From assembly GCF_000295935.2 (NCBI RefSeq), contig NZ_ALWO02000052.1, forward strand, positions 248,001 to 312,000: a stretch of DNA of 64,000 bases, in the 5' to 3' direction. The DNA is from Indibacter alkaliphilus LW1. Its GTDB lineage: Bacteria; Bacteroidota; Bacteroidia; Cytophagales; Cyclobacteriaceae. The position numbers and the translations under genes were made by a program. Below, one piece after another: positions 34,209 to 42,812 of the stretch (its first letter is position 1; every line of letters begins with the position of its first letter). Below the pieces are notes generated by a model that was given only the letters and a program-made list of their open reading frames with translations, was not told where the DNA came from and ran no database searches.

Positions 34209-35555
34209 TTAATCGGTAATGATGATTTCTCCTTCCATAGAAGGGTGTGCAGTACATCTGTATACGGCTAACTCTTCTGCTAGCCCATTAGTTAAAGTGA
34301 AAGATACATTTGCTCCATCTACTTCAAAGGCAACTTCTGAGTCTCCTTCAAAAGAACCTTCCTGATCTCCCTGAGCTAATAAGATATTTCCTTCACTATC
34401 TCTGAAATCCAATGGGTGTGCAGACCCTCCATCATTGACAAATGTGTATCTTAAACCAGCTTGGAGTGTAATTGCCGCGTTTTCAACATCCAATTCACCT
34501 GATGCACCTTCTCCATTTATGGAAGAAATGACATAAGCAGAAGCTCCTACATTGTCTAAAGTGATTGTGGCAGATACTTCTTCTCCCATTGCTGGTAATA
34601 GCACTCTATCAATAGCGTGGATTACACCATTTGTTGCATGAATATTTAAGCTTGTGGCAATCAAACCTGATTCATTGATTTGTAGGTTCTCCAAGTCAAC
34701 TGATAATGTCTGTCCATTCAATAAGGTAGGTAAATCATTTCCTTGTCTTAGATCCTGGGAAAATGCACGAGCAGGAACTACATGGTACTCCAAAACGCTG
34801 GTCAATAACTCCAAAGGAATTTCATCTACTCCAGTAACCCCTAAAACATCGTAAAGATCTTCAAATGCAGCATCTGTTGGAGCGAAAACTGTTAAGTTAT
34901 CACCTGAACCACCACTTACTGCTTCTACAAGTTCAGCTCTTGAAAGAGCTGCAACAAGTTGCGTAAACTCAGGCTCAGATGATTCTGTTGCTGCTAAAGC
35001 AATTTCCGCAATGCTATATTCAGGAGCAGTTATTACATTATCCAAAACATGTATTATACCATTTGAAGCATCAATATCTGTATCTATAATTCTGGTATTA
35101 CCATTGATCCAGATAGAATTATCAGGAGCAACACTGATATAAAAGGTCGAATTCGCAACGGAATTCACTGCACCGGCCTCTACTGCACTTGAAGGAATTT
35201 CGCCTGGAACTACGTGATAGGTTAAGATTTCGGCAAGATTTTCATTTCCTAATAATTGTTCTGCTGTTAGATTATTTTCTTCTAAAAATCGGGAAAAAGC
35301 ATCATTATTAGGAGCAAATACTGTAAATGGACCTGGACCGGACAAAGTTTCTGCTAAATCCGCCTCTACTACCGCACTCACCAACGTAGAAAAATCATCG
35401 TTGGATGAAGCTACATCGACAACATTTTGGCCTTCAGGTTCTGTAGTTATCGGATCAGGTTCATCATCTTCACTACAAGCAAATGAAATTGCCATTAACC
35501 CAATTAAAACAAAATAAAATCGACTGTTTAATAAGTGATTTATAAAATTTTTCAT
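34209..35555 (-). CDS. FAS1-FAS1-cupredoxin lipoprotein
   Basis: 448 residues. A lipoprotein signal ends at Cys27 (AISFAC), followed by an acidic linker. Two fasciclin (FAS1) domains lie at about 45-175 and 180-315, each with the TVFAPND/TDAAF and YHVVPGE/YHVVPAR motifs and a GIIHVLD/GVIHAIDRVLLP strand. The C-terminal domain (about 325-448) is cupredoxin-like, with putative type 1 copper ligands His in SAHPLDF and Cys, His and Met in YRCTAHPSMEG. FAS1 domains mediate adhesion, and cupredoxins carry electrons or bind copper. A predicted promoter and an inverted repeat lie just upstream. Confidence 0.88.
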   Translation of the reverse strand: MKNFINHLLNSRFYFVLIGLMAISFACSEDDEPDPITTEPEGQNVVDVASSNDDFSTLVSAVVEADLAETLSGPGPFTVFAPNNDAFSRFLEENNLTAEQLLGNENLAEILTYHVVPGEIPSSAVEAGAVNSVANSTFYISVAPDNSIWINGNTRIIDTDIDASNGIIHVLDNVITAPEYSIAEIALAATESSEPEFTQLVAALSRAELVEAVSGGSGDNLTVFAPTDAAFEDLYDVLGVTGVDEIPLELLTSVLEYHVVPARAFSQDLRQGNDLPTLLNGQTLSVDLENLQINESGLIATSLNIHATNGVIHAIDRVLLPAMGEEVSATITLDNVGASAYVISSINGEGASGELDVENAAITLQAGLRYTFVNDGGSAHPLDFRDSEGNILLAQGDQEGSFEGDSEVAFEVDGANVSFTLTNGLAEELAVYRCTAHPSMEGEIIITD

Positions 35556-35573
35556 GTGGAATATAATTTTTTG

Positions 35574-35588
35574 GTTCAGTAACTGAAC
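35574..35588 (-). promoter_or_regulatory. Inverted repeat at the predicted transcription start of the FAS1-cupredoxin gene
   Basis: GTTCAGT-A-ACTGAAC is a perfect 7-1-7 inverted repeat located 7-21 bases after the -7 box. Its place at the start site suits a repressor operator or an RNA hairpin at the 5' end. Confidence 0.45.
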
Positions 35589-35593
35589 AGTCT

Positions 35594-35623
35594 AAAAATT
35601 ACTTAGTTATAAAAATTATTCAA
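35594..35623 (-). promoter_or_regulatory. Candidate promoter of the FAS1-cupredoxin gene
   Basis: On the minus strand TTG (35623-35621), a 19-base spacer, then TAATTTTT (35601-35594), one base off TAnnTTTG. Predicted transcription start is near 35588. Confidence 0.55.
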
Positions 35624-35784
35624 GAATCGGATAAATGTAGAGGACCTTGTTATTATTGTAGATCAATGAAAGTCCTAAAATTATCAAAACGTTGTCTTTC
35701 GCTTTACAATGGATTCACAAAGAAAAAAGAAATCACAATAACTAGTTTTTCATCAATTCCTCTACTTTCTATAACTTGCGCCCC

Positions 35785-36468
35785 ATGCAAAATACCCTGA
35801 TTTCATATTTGGAAGGAAATAAAATTTTCCCAGTCATGGGGGAAGATTTAACCCTTTCCAATACACTACCTTTGGATTTTTCTCCCGCCAATTCTCATTT
35901 GGAAAAACTTGACTTGTCAGACACCCAAAAGTTTGATGACTATGTTTTTGATTTGATCTCAAAAGCAAAAAAGAAATACGGAATTGGAGGTTATTTTGAA
36001 CACAGGGCTATCTACAGCAGAAGTACAGTTTTTGCAACTGATTTAGCCGACTTCAGAGACATCCATATGGGGGTTGATATTTGGGCACAAGCATGGACAC
36101 CTGTTTTTGCGCCATTAAATGGAGTTGTACACTCCTTTCAGGACAATGCCGGATTTGGCAACTACGGGCCTACAATTATCTTGGAGCATGAACTTGATGA
36201 TAAAAAGCTTTTTAGTCTCTATGGACATCTGGCATTGGAAGATCTGAGCGGTCTGAAAGTAGGGCAGGTGATCAAAAAAGGGCAAAGATTCTGTCACATA
36301 GGTCCATTTCCAGAAAATGGAGATTGGCCGCCACACCTCCATTTTCAGTTGATGTGGGATATGATAGGCATGTTTGGAGACTTTCCGGGTGTTTGCTCGC
36401 ATAGAGAAATGGAAAAGTACCGGAAGATTTGTCCTGATCCTAATTTACTTATTCCATTTAGGAGCTGA
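35785..36468 (+). CDS. M23-family peptidoglycan endopeptidase-like protein (no signal peptide)
   Basis: 227 residues from ATG 35785; the TTG at 35776 is discounted. The LytM/M23 zinc site is complete: HMGVDIWAQAWTPVFAP (first His and Asp), LYGHL and PPHLHFQL (HxH). Such enzymes normally cut peptide bridges in the cell wall from outside the cytoplasm, but here no signal peptide or membrane segment is visible, so location is uncertain. The gene overlaps the 3' end of coaX2 by 11 bases in convergent orientation. Confidence 0.85.
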   Translation: MQNTLISYLEGNKIFPVMGEDLTLSNTLPLDFSPANSHLEKLDLSDTQKFDDYVFDLISKAKKKYGIGGYFEHRAIYSRSTVFATDLADFRDIHMGVDIWAQAWTPVFAPLNGVVHSFQDNAGFGNYGPTIILEHELDDKKLFSLYGHLALEDLSGLKVGQVIKKGQRFCHIGPFPENGDWPPHLHFQLMWDMIGMFGDFPGVCSHREMEKYRKICPDPNLLIPFRS

Positions 36469-37234
36469 TATTGGTCATGGTAATCAAGCGTATACCTTCC
36501 ATGGTGAGGTTGCGGTCTACCATTTCAAAAGAATCCTGCAAGGTGGTAAGGATTGTTGAAAGCCCTCCTGTAGCGATGACATGGCAAGGCACAGCAATTT
36601 CATTTTTCATGGTATCCAGCATGCCTTTGACCAAGCCAGTGTACCCATAGAGAATTCCGGATTGGATTGAATGTATGGTATTCCTTCCCAGAGCAGATTT
36701 TGGTAACTTGAGTTCTACTTCAGGAAGCTTTGAAGTATTTGAAAAAAGGGACTTGATAGCAGTTTTGAGGCCGGGTACTATATTTACACCAAGTAAATTT
36801 CCGTCTTTTCCTACCGCTGTGAAAGTTAAAGCAGTACCAAAATCCACAATGATGCAGGTATCAGCAAATTTTTCAAATGCAGCAGTTACATTGCACATCA
36901 AGTCAGAACCGATTTCATTGGGTCTCGCAGTGCTTACCTTTAGTTTTTGGTAGCTATTACCATTGATGAGGTAACAGTTTTTTTGAAGGTAATTTTTACA
37001 AAACCCCTGAAGAATTAAATTTATTTCAGGCACAACAGAAGAGATCCCTACTTGGCTGATTTGATTGATCCTAATGTTTTTTTCCAGAAAAAACAGCCGA
37101 ATTTCTTTTTCCAGTTTCAGTATTGAAAGTTCTCTACTGGTTTCTATTCTAAATTCGTAAATCCAATTATTTTCAACTTCATCATAAAAGCCGAAAACAA
37201 TATTTGAATTGCCTGCATCTATTGCTAAAAACAT
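36458..37234 (-). CDS. coaX: Type III pantothenate kinase (second, diverged copy)
   Basis: 258 residues from ATG 37234. LAIDAGNSNIVFGFYD is the N-terminal phosphate motif; RPNEIGSDLMCN, IIVDFGTALTF and VNIVPGLKTAIKSLFSNTSKLPEVEL are the classical CoaX signatures, closer to the typical bacterial consensus than the copy at 9421. IIVDFGTA carries the catalytic Asp. Both copies appear intact; one may be the main CoA enzyme and the other may have a different role. A TATCTTTG -7-like box lies at 37288-37281 on its strand. Confidence 0.92.
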   Translation of the reverse strand: MFLAIDAGNSNIVFGFYDEVENNWIYEFRIETSRELSILKLEKEIRLFFLEKNIRINQISQVGISSVVPEINLILQGFCKNYLQKNCYLINGNSYQKLKVSTARPNEIGSDLMCNVTAAFEKFADTCIIVDFGTALTFTAVGKDGNLLGVNIVPGLKTAIKSLFSNTSKLPEVELKLPKSALGRNTIHSIQSGILYGYTGLVKGMLDTMKNEIAVPCHVIATGGLSTILTTLQDSFEMVDRNLTMEGIRLITMTNISS

Positions 37235-37413
37235 AAAGTGTGTTCTGACGGTGTATAGGTATGGTGAACTTCCTTTTGTTCAAAGATAGAAATTGATTTT
37301 GTTTTTAGGATATTGTTGAAAAATTAGGTGAAATACAGTCTTCTCTGTAGAAAAAGCTTACCATTCAAAGTATTTCCTTCAACATTTAAAGCGATAAATT
37401 CTAATTTTAAACT

Positions 37414-37890
37414 ATGTATACAATCAGAAAAGGACAAAAAGAAGATTTGCCAAGAGTATTGGAATTGGTAAAGGAGTTGGCTGAATATGAGAAAGCCCCT
37501 GATGAAGTGATCAACACGGTTGAATTGATGGAGCAAGATGGCTTCGGAATAAATCCCGTTTTTGGATTTTTTGTAGCCATCAAAGACAGTTCAAAAGAAA
37601 TTGTCGGAATCTCCATTTATTATTACCGATACAGCACCTGGAAGGGGAAAAGACTCTATTTGGAGGATATTGTAGTGACAGCATCTGAAAGAGGAAATGG
37701 AGCAGGGAAATTGCTTTTTGATAAGACATTGGAAAAATGCTTGGAAGCTGGGTGCTCTGGTATGACATGGCAGGTGCTGGACTGGAATGAGCCTGCTATC
37801 AACTTTTACAAAAAGTATGGTTCAGATCTGGAGGAGGAATGGATAAATTGTAATTTACAGGATTTCCAGATTAGGGAAATATTAAAATAG
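37414..37890 (+). CDS. GNAT N-acetyltransferase (spermidine acetyltransferase-like)
   Basis: 158 residues, complete GNAT fold. FFVAIKDSSKEIVGISIYYYRYSTWKGKRLYLEDIVV is the pattern of the diamine/spermidine acetyltransferase (SAT1/SAT2-like) group, followed by the acetyl-CoA loop ERGNGAGKLL and WNEPAINFYKKYG. It transfers acetyl from acetyl-CoA to an amine; polyamine or thialysine-like substrates are suggested by family only. A broken RES-domain frame follows its TAG stop in the same frame with no gap. Confidence 0.9.
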   Translation: MYTIRKGQKEDLPRVLELVKELAEYEKAPDEVINTVELMEQDGFGINPVFGFFVAIKDSSKEIVGISIYYYRYSTWKGKRLYLEDIVVTASERGNGAGKLLFDKTLEKCLEAGCSGMTWQVLDWNEPAINFYKKYGSDLEEEWINCNLQDFQIREILK

Positions 37891-38109
37891 TTGCAATCGC
37901 AATATTTCAGACTGATAGAGGATTTGCCTGGAAGGACTCCATTGGGCTATGGACCAAGATCGGGTAGATGGAATCTTTATGGTACTCCAGTCATTTATGC
38001 TTGCAGCTACACCTCTTTGAATTTTCTCGAGTTACTGAGTATCAGAGGGCCGGTGGTGACTCAAAGCCAATGGTCTTTAGTGATCTTTGAAGTTTCAATT
38101 ACGAGTTGA
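37891..38109 (+). pseudogene. RES-domain protein remnant (N-terminal part only)
   Basis: The 72 codons after the GNAT stop read YFRLIEDLPGRTPLGYGP, GRWNLYGTPVIYA and LNFLELLSIRGP, which match the N-terminal half of RES-domain proteins (NAD-degrading toxins of RES-Xre modules, normally about 150 residues). The frame then ends at TGA and the remaining half is absent in all frames up to the next gene. There is no ATG; the first codon is TTG, directly in frame with the GNAT stop. No Xre antitoxin is adjacent. It is best read as a deletion remnant. Confidence 0.65.
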
Positions 38110-38150
38110 AGCTTTTGATTAAATTACTCAAAAAATAAACTTATATCATT

Positions 38151-38909
38151 ATGAACATTTCATTGGAAGGCCAAAGAATCTTGATCACAGGTGCCTCAAG
38201 AGGAATAGGAAAGGCCATCGCACAACAATTATCTGCTTCTGGAGCTGAGGTGCTGATCCATTTTAACAGCAATGAAGATCTTGCAAAGAAGCTTCAATCT
38301 GAGCTTACCAATAAGTCACATTTGTGCCCTTGCAATCTTGAAAATCTTGAAAATGTAAAGGGTTGGATTCCAGGTCTGGTAGGAAAATATGGTAAAATTG
38401 ATGCTATTGTCAATAATGCAGGTATTGCCATTTCTGTGGCAGATAATGCAGATACTGAATCTTGGACTGATGCTTGGCTCAAAACCATGAATGTCAACAT
38501 CAATGCAATGGGAATAATCTGTAAGGAATTCCTGGAGCATGCAGTAGAGAACAAAAGTGGAAGATTAATCAACATTTCTTCCAGAGCAGCCTTTAGGGGT
38601 GATACCAAAGATTACCTGGCTTACGGAACTTCCAAGGCAGCGATAGTCTCCCTTACACGATCTATTGCAAGATATTATGGAAAAGAAGGAATTAAGGCTT
38701 TTTTGATAGCTCCTGGATTTACAAGGACAGATATGGCACAGGATTTTATGGATCAGTACGGTGAGGAGTATGCACTCAATGACATTGCATTGAACCAATT
38801 GACAGAACCCAAAGACCTAGCTCCTATGGTGACATTGCTTTGTTCTGGCTTGGCAGATCATGCCACAGGCTGTACCATAGATATCAATGCCGGTTCTTAT
38901 GTGCACTGA
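38151..38909 (+). CDS. Short-chain dehydrogenase/reductase
   Basis: 252 residues, classical SDR. ILITGASRGIGKAIAQ (cofactor loop), NNAG motif in AIVNNAGIAIS, catalytic Ser in NISSRAAF and YGTSKAA (Tyr-x3-Lys) are all present, plus the C-terminal DINAGSYVH end. Members of this family reduce or oxidise alcohols and ketones with NAD(P)(H), for example 3-oxoacyl or sugar substrates; the substrate is not evident. It has a 41-base gap to the upstream remnant and no operon partner of known function. Confidence 0.92.
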   Translation: MNISLEGQRILITGASRGIGKAIAQQLSASGAEVLIHFNSNEDLAKKLQSELTNKSHLCPCNLENLENVKGWIPGLVGKYGKIDAIVNNAGIAISVADNADTESWTDAWLKTMNVNINAMGIICKEFLEHAVENKSGRLINISSRAAFRGDTKDYLAYGTSKAAIVSLTRSIARYYGKEGIKAFLIAPGFTRTDMAQDFMDQYGEEYALNDIALNQLTEPKDLAPMVTLLCSGLADHATGCTIDINAGSYVH

Positions 38910-39011
38910 TTTTGTTTTGTACTGATTCCACTTAGAGAATTTGATCATGTAGCCGAGATCTTTTGTGAAAAACTTTTAACCTTTGATAGCTGTTGTTTTC
39001 AAAAAGCACCC

Positions 39012-39608
39012 ATGGCATCCAGTTCTCAAAACACTTTTTCTCCGGAAATGGTCCGAATTCTGAAGATTTTCGGGTTTGGCTCAATACTTTTTGTTTTCAT
39101 ACTGTCTTTCTTTAATGAACGGAGGGCGGACAACTCAGGCAAGGATGATTCCATTTTATCGATTTCGGTTGCCGATAGGATTTATTTCAAAAATCTGAGA
39201 GCTTCTACTTATGAAATGGAAGGCAGGAAAGAAGCCAAGATGAACATGTACCGTCATGGAAAGCGGAAAATATCCGAGACTGAACCACACTTGAACTTTG
39301 CTATTTTACTCAACCGAATCAAAGATGAGGCATACATCTATACAGAGCCATTCCCTGATGAATTGCCATTGAAAATCAAATGGAAAAATTTAGATAATGG
39401 AGAGGAAGGGGAGCTTGAATTTTTGGGAGGAGATAAGATTGCCCATTACAGGTTTGCTGAAGAGTTTTATCCATTACTGGCAGAAAATACGTACTTTGAA
39501 ATGTGGCATGAAGACAGCTGGCATTCTATACTTGCAGAAGATCTTGAAAGAGATGCTGTAAGGGTTACTTTAGTTGATTTCTTCCGCCTGATCAATAACC
39601 CAAAATAA
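39012..39608 (+). CDS. Hypothetical membrane-anchored protein
   Basis: 198 residues. A single transmembrane helix at about 19-34 (IFGFGSILFVFILSFF) follows a short N-terminal tail. The rest is a soluble beta-rich domain with many charged residues (for example KIKWKNLDNGEEGELEFLGGDK, TYFEMWHEDSWHSI). No family was recognised. It precedes the next unknown gene by 7 bases, so the two are probably one operon between the SDR gene and the terminator at 40113. Confidence 0.8.
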   Translation: MASSSQNTFSPEMVRILKIFGFGSILFVFILSFFNERRADNSGKDDSILSISVADRIYFKNLRASTYEMEGRKEAKMNMYRHGKRKISETEPHLNFAILLNRIKDEAYIYTEPFPDELPLKIKWKNLDNGEEGELEFLGGDKIAHYRFAEEFYPLLAENTYFEMWHEDSWHSILAEDLERDAVRVTLVDFFRLINNPK

Positions 39609-39615
39609 CGAGTAA

Positions 39616-40080
39616 ATGGAGCTTAGCAGAATAGACAATCTCTGGAAGTTTCTAGGTATCAAAAACGGTTTGACTCTTGATTACAGCTATCATGACAACA
39701 TGAAATACTCTTTAGTCAAAGGAAGCCTGGAGCTATCCCATAGATTTAATCCCAAATTTCTGAAAAAATCAGTTTTGATAATTCAGGAAAGAAATTTTCA
39801 GGAACAATTATCCCATCAAAAATTTGTAAGTCAAAAACAAAGATTTGGGATCAAACCCGAAGCTCCATCACCTGTTAAAAATATAGTGTTTTTTCCTAAA
39901 GAGCTTTTAAGTCTGCATCATCAATTTGATCTTGAAATCCAAAAAGACCGTAAAGGCCATTTTCGGGTTAAAATCTCCCCTTTTGTTCCCAAGACCATTT
40001 ATGATATATTGGATACGGTAAACCTGATAAGCCGTACGCTTTGGGTTAAAAACTTTTTTGCCGAAGGAATCAGAAACTGA
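39616..40080 (+). CDS. Hypothetical soluble protein
   Basis: 154 residues, basic, with no signal peptide or membrane segment. It has mixed helix and strand (for example LWKFLGIKNGLTLDYSYHD at the start, DILDTVNLISRTLWVKNFF near the end). No recognisable family or catalytic motif. It begins 7 bases after the upstream unknown membrane protein and ends at a bidirectional terminator, so it is probably functionally tied to that partner. Confidence 0.78.
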   Translation: MELSRIDNLWKFLGIKNGLTLDYSYHDNMKYSLVKGSLELSHRFNPKFLKKSVLIIQERNFQEQLSHQKFVSQKQRFGIKPEAPSPVKNIVFFPKELLSLHHQFDLEIQKDRKGHFRVKISPFVPKTIYDILDTVNLISRTLWVKNFFAEGIRN

Positions 40081-40112
40081 AGGTCATTCATTTGGCCGAT
40101 GAACCATGGAGT

Positions 40113-40147
40113 AAAAAAAACCATCGAGTTACTCGATGGTTTTTTTT
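40113..40147. terminator. Bidirectional terminator between the orphan pair and the TonB receptor gene
   Basis: A 9-bp GC-containing stem (40120-40128 with 40132-40140) with a 3-base loop is flanked by eight A and eight T, so the stem can extend to 16 bp. Confidence 0.93.
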
Positions 40148-40149
40148 AA

Positions 40150-42546
40150 TTAAAAGAGGATTTTCATGCCAGCAAGGAAATTGGTTCCTGCTTGAGGGTA
40201 ATAGAAATTTTCTGTCACCAGCTCTCTTCCTGTAGCTCCTTCAGCGGGCAAGAAGTAACTGAATGTATAACCATTAGGTTCGTAGAGCTGATTGAAAATA
40301 TTATTGATCAAGAGAGTAAATTCCAAGTTTTTCACAAACCTTGGTCTCATAGCATAATTGAACCTCAGATCAGAGGTCCAAAAAGCGTCCAACATTCTAT
40401 TTTCATTTTGGGTATTGTCCAAGAACTGACTGCCTACATATTTGTTGAGGAGACTGATTTCAAAATTTTTGATGGGTCTGAAATCAAAGATTGCCGCAGC
40501 CACTACATTAGGCGAGAATGCGATGTCAGTATTGTTATGAACAATAACTTCCTGACGGAATTCAGCAGCAGCATAGTCATCAACAAACTCTCTAAATTCC
40601 TCTATTTTATTTCTGCTCAATGCGACATTACCTCCAACTGTAAATTTACTGGAGACCTGGTAAGCGGCATCTAATTCAATACCGGCTCGGTATGAATTAT
40701 CCACATTGTCACGGATATATGCCCCTACGTCATTCAATTGACCGGTAAGTACCAATTGATCCCTGTATTTCATGTAATAAATGTTGGCGCTATAGCTGAA
40801 TCCCGATCCTTGTCTTTTGTATCCTGCTTCTATATTTTGGAGGTTTTCAGACTGGGGAGCCCGGTCGACTATGGGACTGTCTGTAAAGTCCCTTCTTACA
40901 GGTTCTCTATTAGCTACAGCATAGGAAGCATACCAGCTTTTACTTGGATCGGGCTGAAAAGAGAAGCCGAATTTTGGATTGAAGAAGTTGTAATTGACCT
41001 CCCCTGAGATATCTCTAAGATCGTTGTTGATTCCGTCAAAGCTGTAGTCAATTCTTCTGTATTGAAGGTCTCCAAAAAGGTAAAGGCCCTCGCTAGCTTC
41101 ATAGGTTGCCTTTGTATAGATGTTGAAGTCGTCTTTGATGGCTCTGTTGTCATAATACCTGTCTCTGATATTTACATCTCCGGCAAATTGCATCCAAATC
41201 AATTCCCCAAAATGATCCCCATCGTACCTGTTTGCTCCACCACCAACAATGGCATCAAGTCTTCCATTATCAGAAAGATAGTTAAGTGAAAATACGGCTC
41301 CATAAAAGTCATTATCCAGCCATCTTCTTCTTATCAAATCCATCCGCTCAATACTTTCACCACCGATGACTACTGGCTGCAATGCATAATTTCGAAGTCT
41401 GTCATTGCTTCTGAATTGCTCAAAAAAGCCCCGTCCATAGGTGTAATGAAGAGCGGCGTTGGCTTTCCAGTTTCCACCAAACTGACCTGTATAGATCAAT
41501 TGATTATGGGTCTGTCTGTAATTGTCTACTTGGTTGTCATAAGTATAGGGATTGAAAGTCCTATTCGTTTCCAAAAGGGCTTCGGGAACGCCCTCCCATG
41601 CTTGATAGGTTACTTCAGCACCGGAAAAGATATTGAGTTTCACTACATGGTTTTCTCCATAATATCCACCTGAAAGAAAGTATGATCTCAAATCTGAAGA
41701 AGCCCGGTCTATGTAACCATCTGAACTGATCTGTGAAAGTCTGGCGTCAAAAGCCCACCTTTCATTGATAAGACCTGAACCCACCTTTACCATGTGTCTT
41801 CTGGTATTGAATGAACCAAATGAATTGTCCACTTCACCGTAAGCTTCTTCCTGTCGCGTGTCTGTCTGAATATTGAGGCTGGCACCAAAAGTAGCAGCAC
41901 CGTTGGTGGATGTTCCCACACCTCTTTGGATCTGGATATTGTCTACCGATGAAGCGAAATCTGGCATATTTACCCAAAAAACGCCATGTGATTCCGCGTC
42001 ATTGAGCGGAATTCCGTTGACAGTAACATTAATTCGGGTCTGATCAGAGCCTCGGATCCTCAAACCTGTATAGCCAACCCCGGCTCCTGCATCTGAAAAG
42101 CTGACTACAGATGGGGTAAAGTTTAGAAGAATAGGAATATCCTGTCCCAGGTTGAGCTTTGCAATGTCTGATTTATCCACATTGGTAAAGGTAGTTGGAG
42201 TCTTATCGGTAGCTCTGGTAGCATAGACGATAAACTCTTCCGTGAGCAGACTGCTTGAATTCATGGTGATGTCCAGCTCCTCACTATTAGGGAGTGTAAT
42301 TTCCCTGGTAAAGGGCTCATAGCCCAAATAAGTAACTCTGAGGATATAGGTGCCATCGGGAATGTTCCTGATTTGGAATTTTCCACTCAGGTCAGTGGTA
42401 GATCCTCTACCTGTTCCACTCAAAATGACATTAGCTCCTACAAGTTCTTCACCGGTATTACTCTGAACGACTCCCCTTAAGCTTGATTGAGCTTCTGAAG
42501 TCATCGCAACTAGCCAAAAAGCAAGTATGCAAAATAAATTTTTCAT
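40150..42546 (-). CDS. TonB-dependent outer-membrane receptor under a TPP riboswitch
   Basis: 798 residues. A signal peptide ends near AMTSEAQ. A carboxypeptidase-regulatory-like domain (about 22-105, GVVQSNTGEELVGANVILSGTGRGSTTDLSGKF) precedes a plug (about 115-235, RIRGSDQTRINVTVNGIPLNDAES) and a 22-strand-type barrel ending GTNFLAGMKILF. TonB receptors import scarce substrates across the outer membrane with energy from TonB-ExbBD. A thiamin-pyrophosphate riboswitch in the leader marks thiamin or a precursor as the probable cargo. A PnuC-like transporter and a kinase lie upstream on the same strand beyond a desaturase gene. A strong terminator follows. Confidence 0.9.
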   Translation of the reverse strand: MKNLFCILAFWLVAMTSEAQSSLRGVVQSNTGEELVGANVILSGTGRGSTTDLSGKFQIRNIPDGTYILRVTYLGYEPFTREITLPNSEELDITMNSSSLLTEEFIVYATRATDKTPTTFTNVDKSDIAKLNLGQDIPILLNFTPSVVSFSDAGAGVGYTGLRIRGSDQTRINVTVNGIPLNDAESHGVFWVNMPDFASSVDNIQIQRGVGTSTNGAATFGASLNIQTDTRQEEAYGEVDNSFGSFNTRRHMVKVGSGLINERWAFDARLSQISSDGYIDRASSDLRSYFLSGGYYGENHVVKLNIFSGAEVTYQAWEGVPEALLETNRTFNPYTYDNQVDNYRQTHNQLIYTGQFGGNWKANAALHYTYGRGFFEQFRSNDRLRNYALQPVVIGGESIERMDLIRRRWLDNDFYGAVFSLNYLSDNGRLDAIVGGGANRYDGDHFGELIWMQFAGDVNIRDRYYDNRAIKDDFNIYTKATYEASEGLYLFGDLQYRRIDYSFDGINNDLRDISGEVNYNFFNPKFGFSFQPDPSKSWYASYAVANREPVRRDFTDSPIVDRAPQSENLQNIEAGYKRQGSGFSYSANIYYMKYRDQLVLTGQLNDVGAYIRDNVDNSYRAGIELDAAYQVSSKFTVGGNVALSRNKIEEFREFVDDYAAAEFRQEVIVHNNTDIAFSPNVVAAAIFDFRPIKNFEISLLNKYVGSQFLDNTQNENRMLDAFWTSDLRFNYAMRPRFVKNLEFTLLINNIFNQLYEPNGYTFSYFLPAEGATGRELVTENFYYPQAGTNFLAGMKILF

Positions 42547-42577
42547 GATAATCTTTAAATCCGATTCCTCGGAAAAT

Positions 42578-42607
42578 TTGGTTAAACATCAGAAAACCAA
42601 GGGGGTG
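42578..42607 (-). promoter_or_regulatory. Possible expression platform of the TPP riboswitch
   Basis: In the leader, CACCCCC (42607-42601) is complementary to the first riboswitch strand GGGGTG (42796-42791). It abuts a 6-bp hairpin (42600-42595 with 42583-42578). Pairing of CACCCC with GGGGTG could compete with ligand-bound folding. Speculative. Confidence 0.3.
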
Positions 42608-42723
42608 ATTTTCATTTAACTGTTTACCCTCTACCCAAGTTTAGGAATTACAATTTTGCATGCTTGTATAGGTGCTTTCGCTCCTATGACCTAGGTCTTT
42701 GCAATTCTCTATCTTCGGTTACT

Positions 42724-42800
42724 CATTTCCCTTCGCCGGCACTACCCGGATCAGGTATTGTGGGTATGATCTCAGCCCGATATTTTAAGGCACCCCTATA
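42724..42800 (-). promoter_or_regulatory. TPP (THI-element) riboswitch
   Basis: Reading leftward, the conserved segments appear in order: AGGGGTGCC, GGGCTGAGATCATACCC, ACCTGATCCGGGTAGTGCCGGCG and AAGGGAAATG. These are the pyrimidine-binding and pyrophosphate-binding helices of the TPP class. It begins about 13 bases after the promoter and ends about 180 bases before the TonB receptor ATG. Confidence 0.95.
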
Positions 42801-42812
42801 ATGATCTTATCA

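Noticed and set aside
35776-35784. TTG start for the M23 peptidase-like protein
   Set aside because: ATG at 35785 is three codons later and gives the same domain; no evidence favours the TTG.
40192-40674. 160-codon plus-strand frame inside the TonB receptor gene
   Set aside because: Antisense shadow of the barrel-encoding region; Cys/His/Ser-rich composition with no domain.
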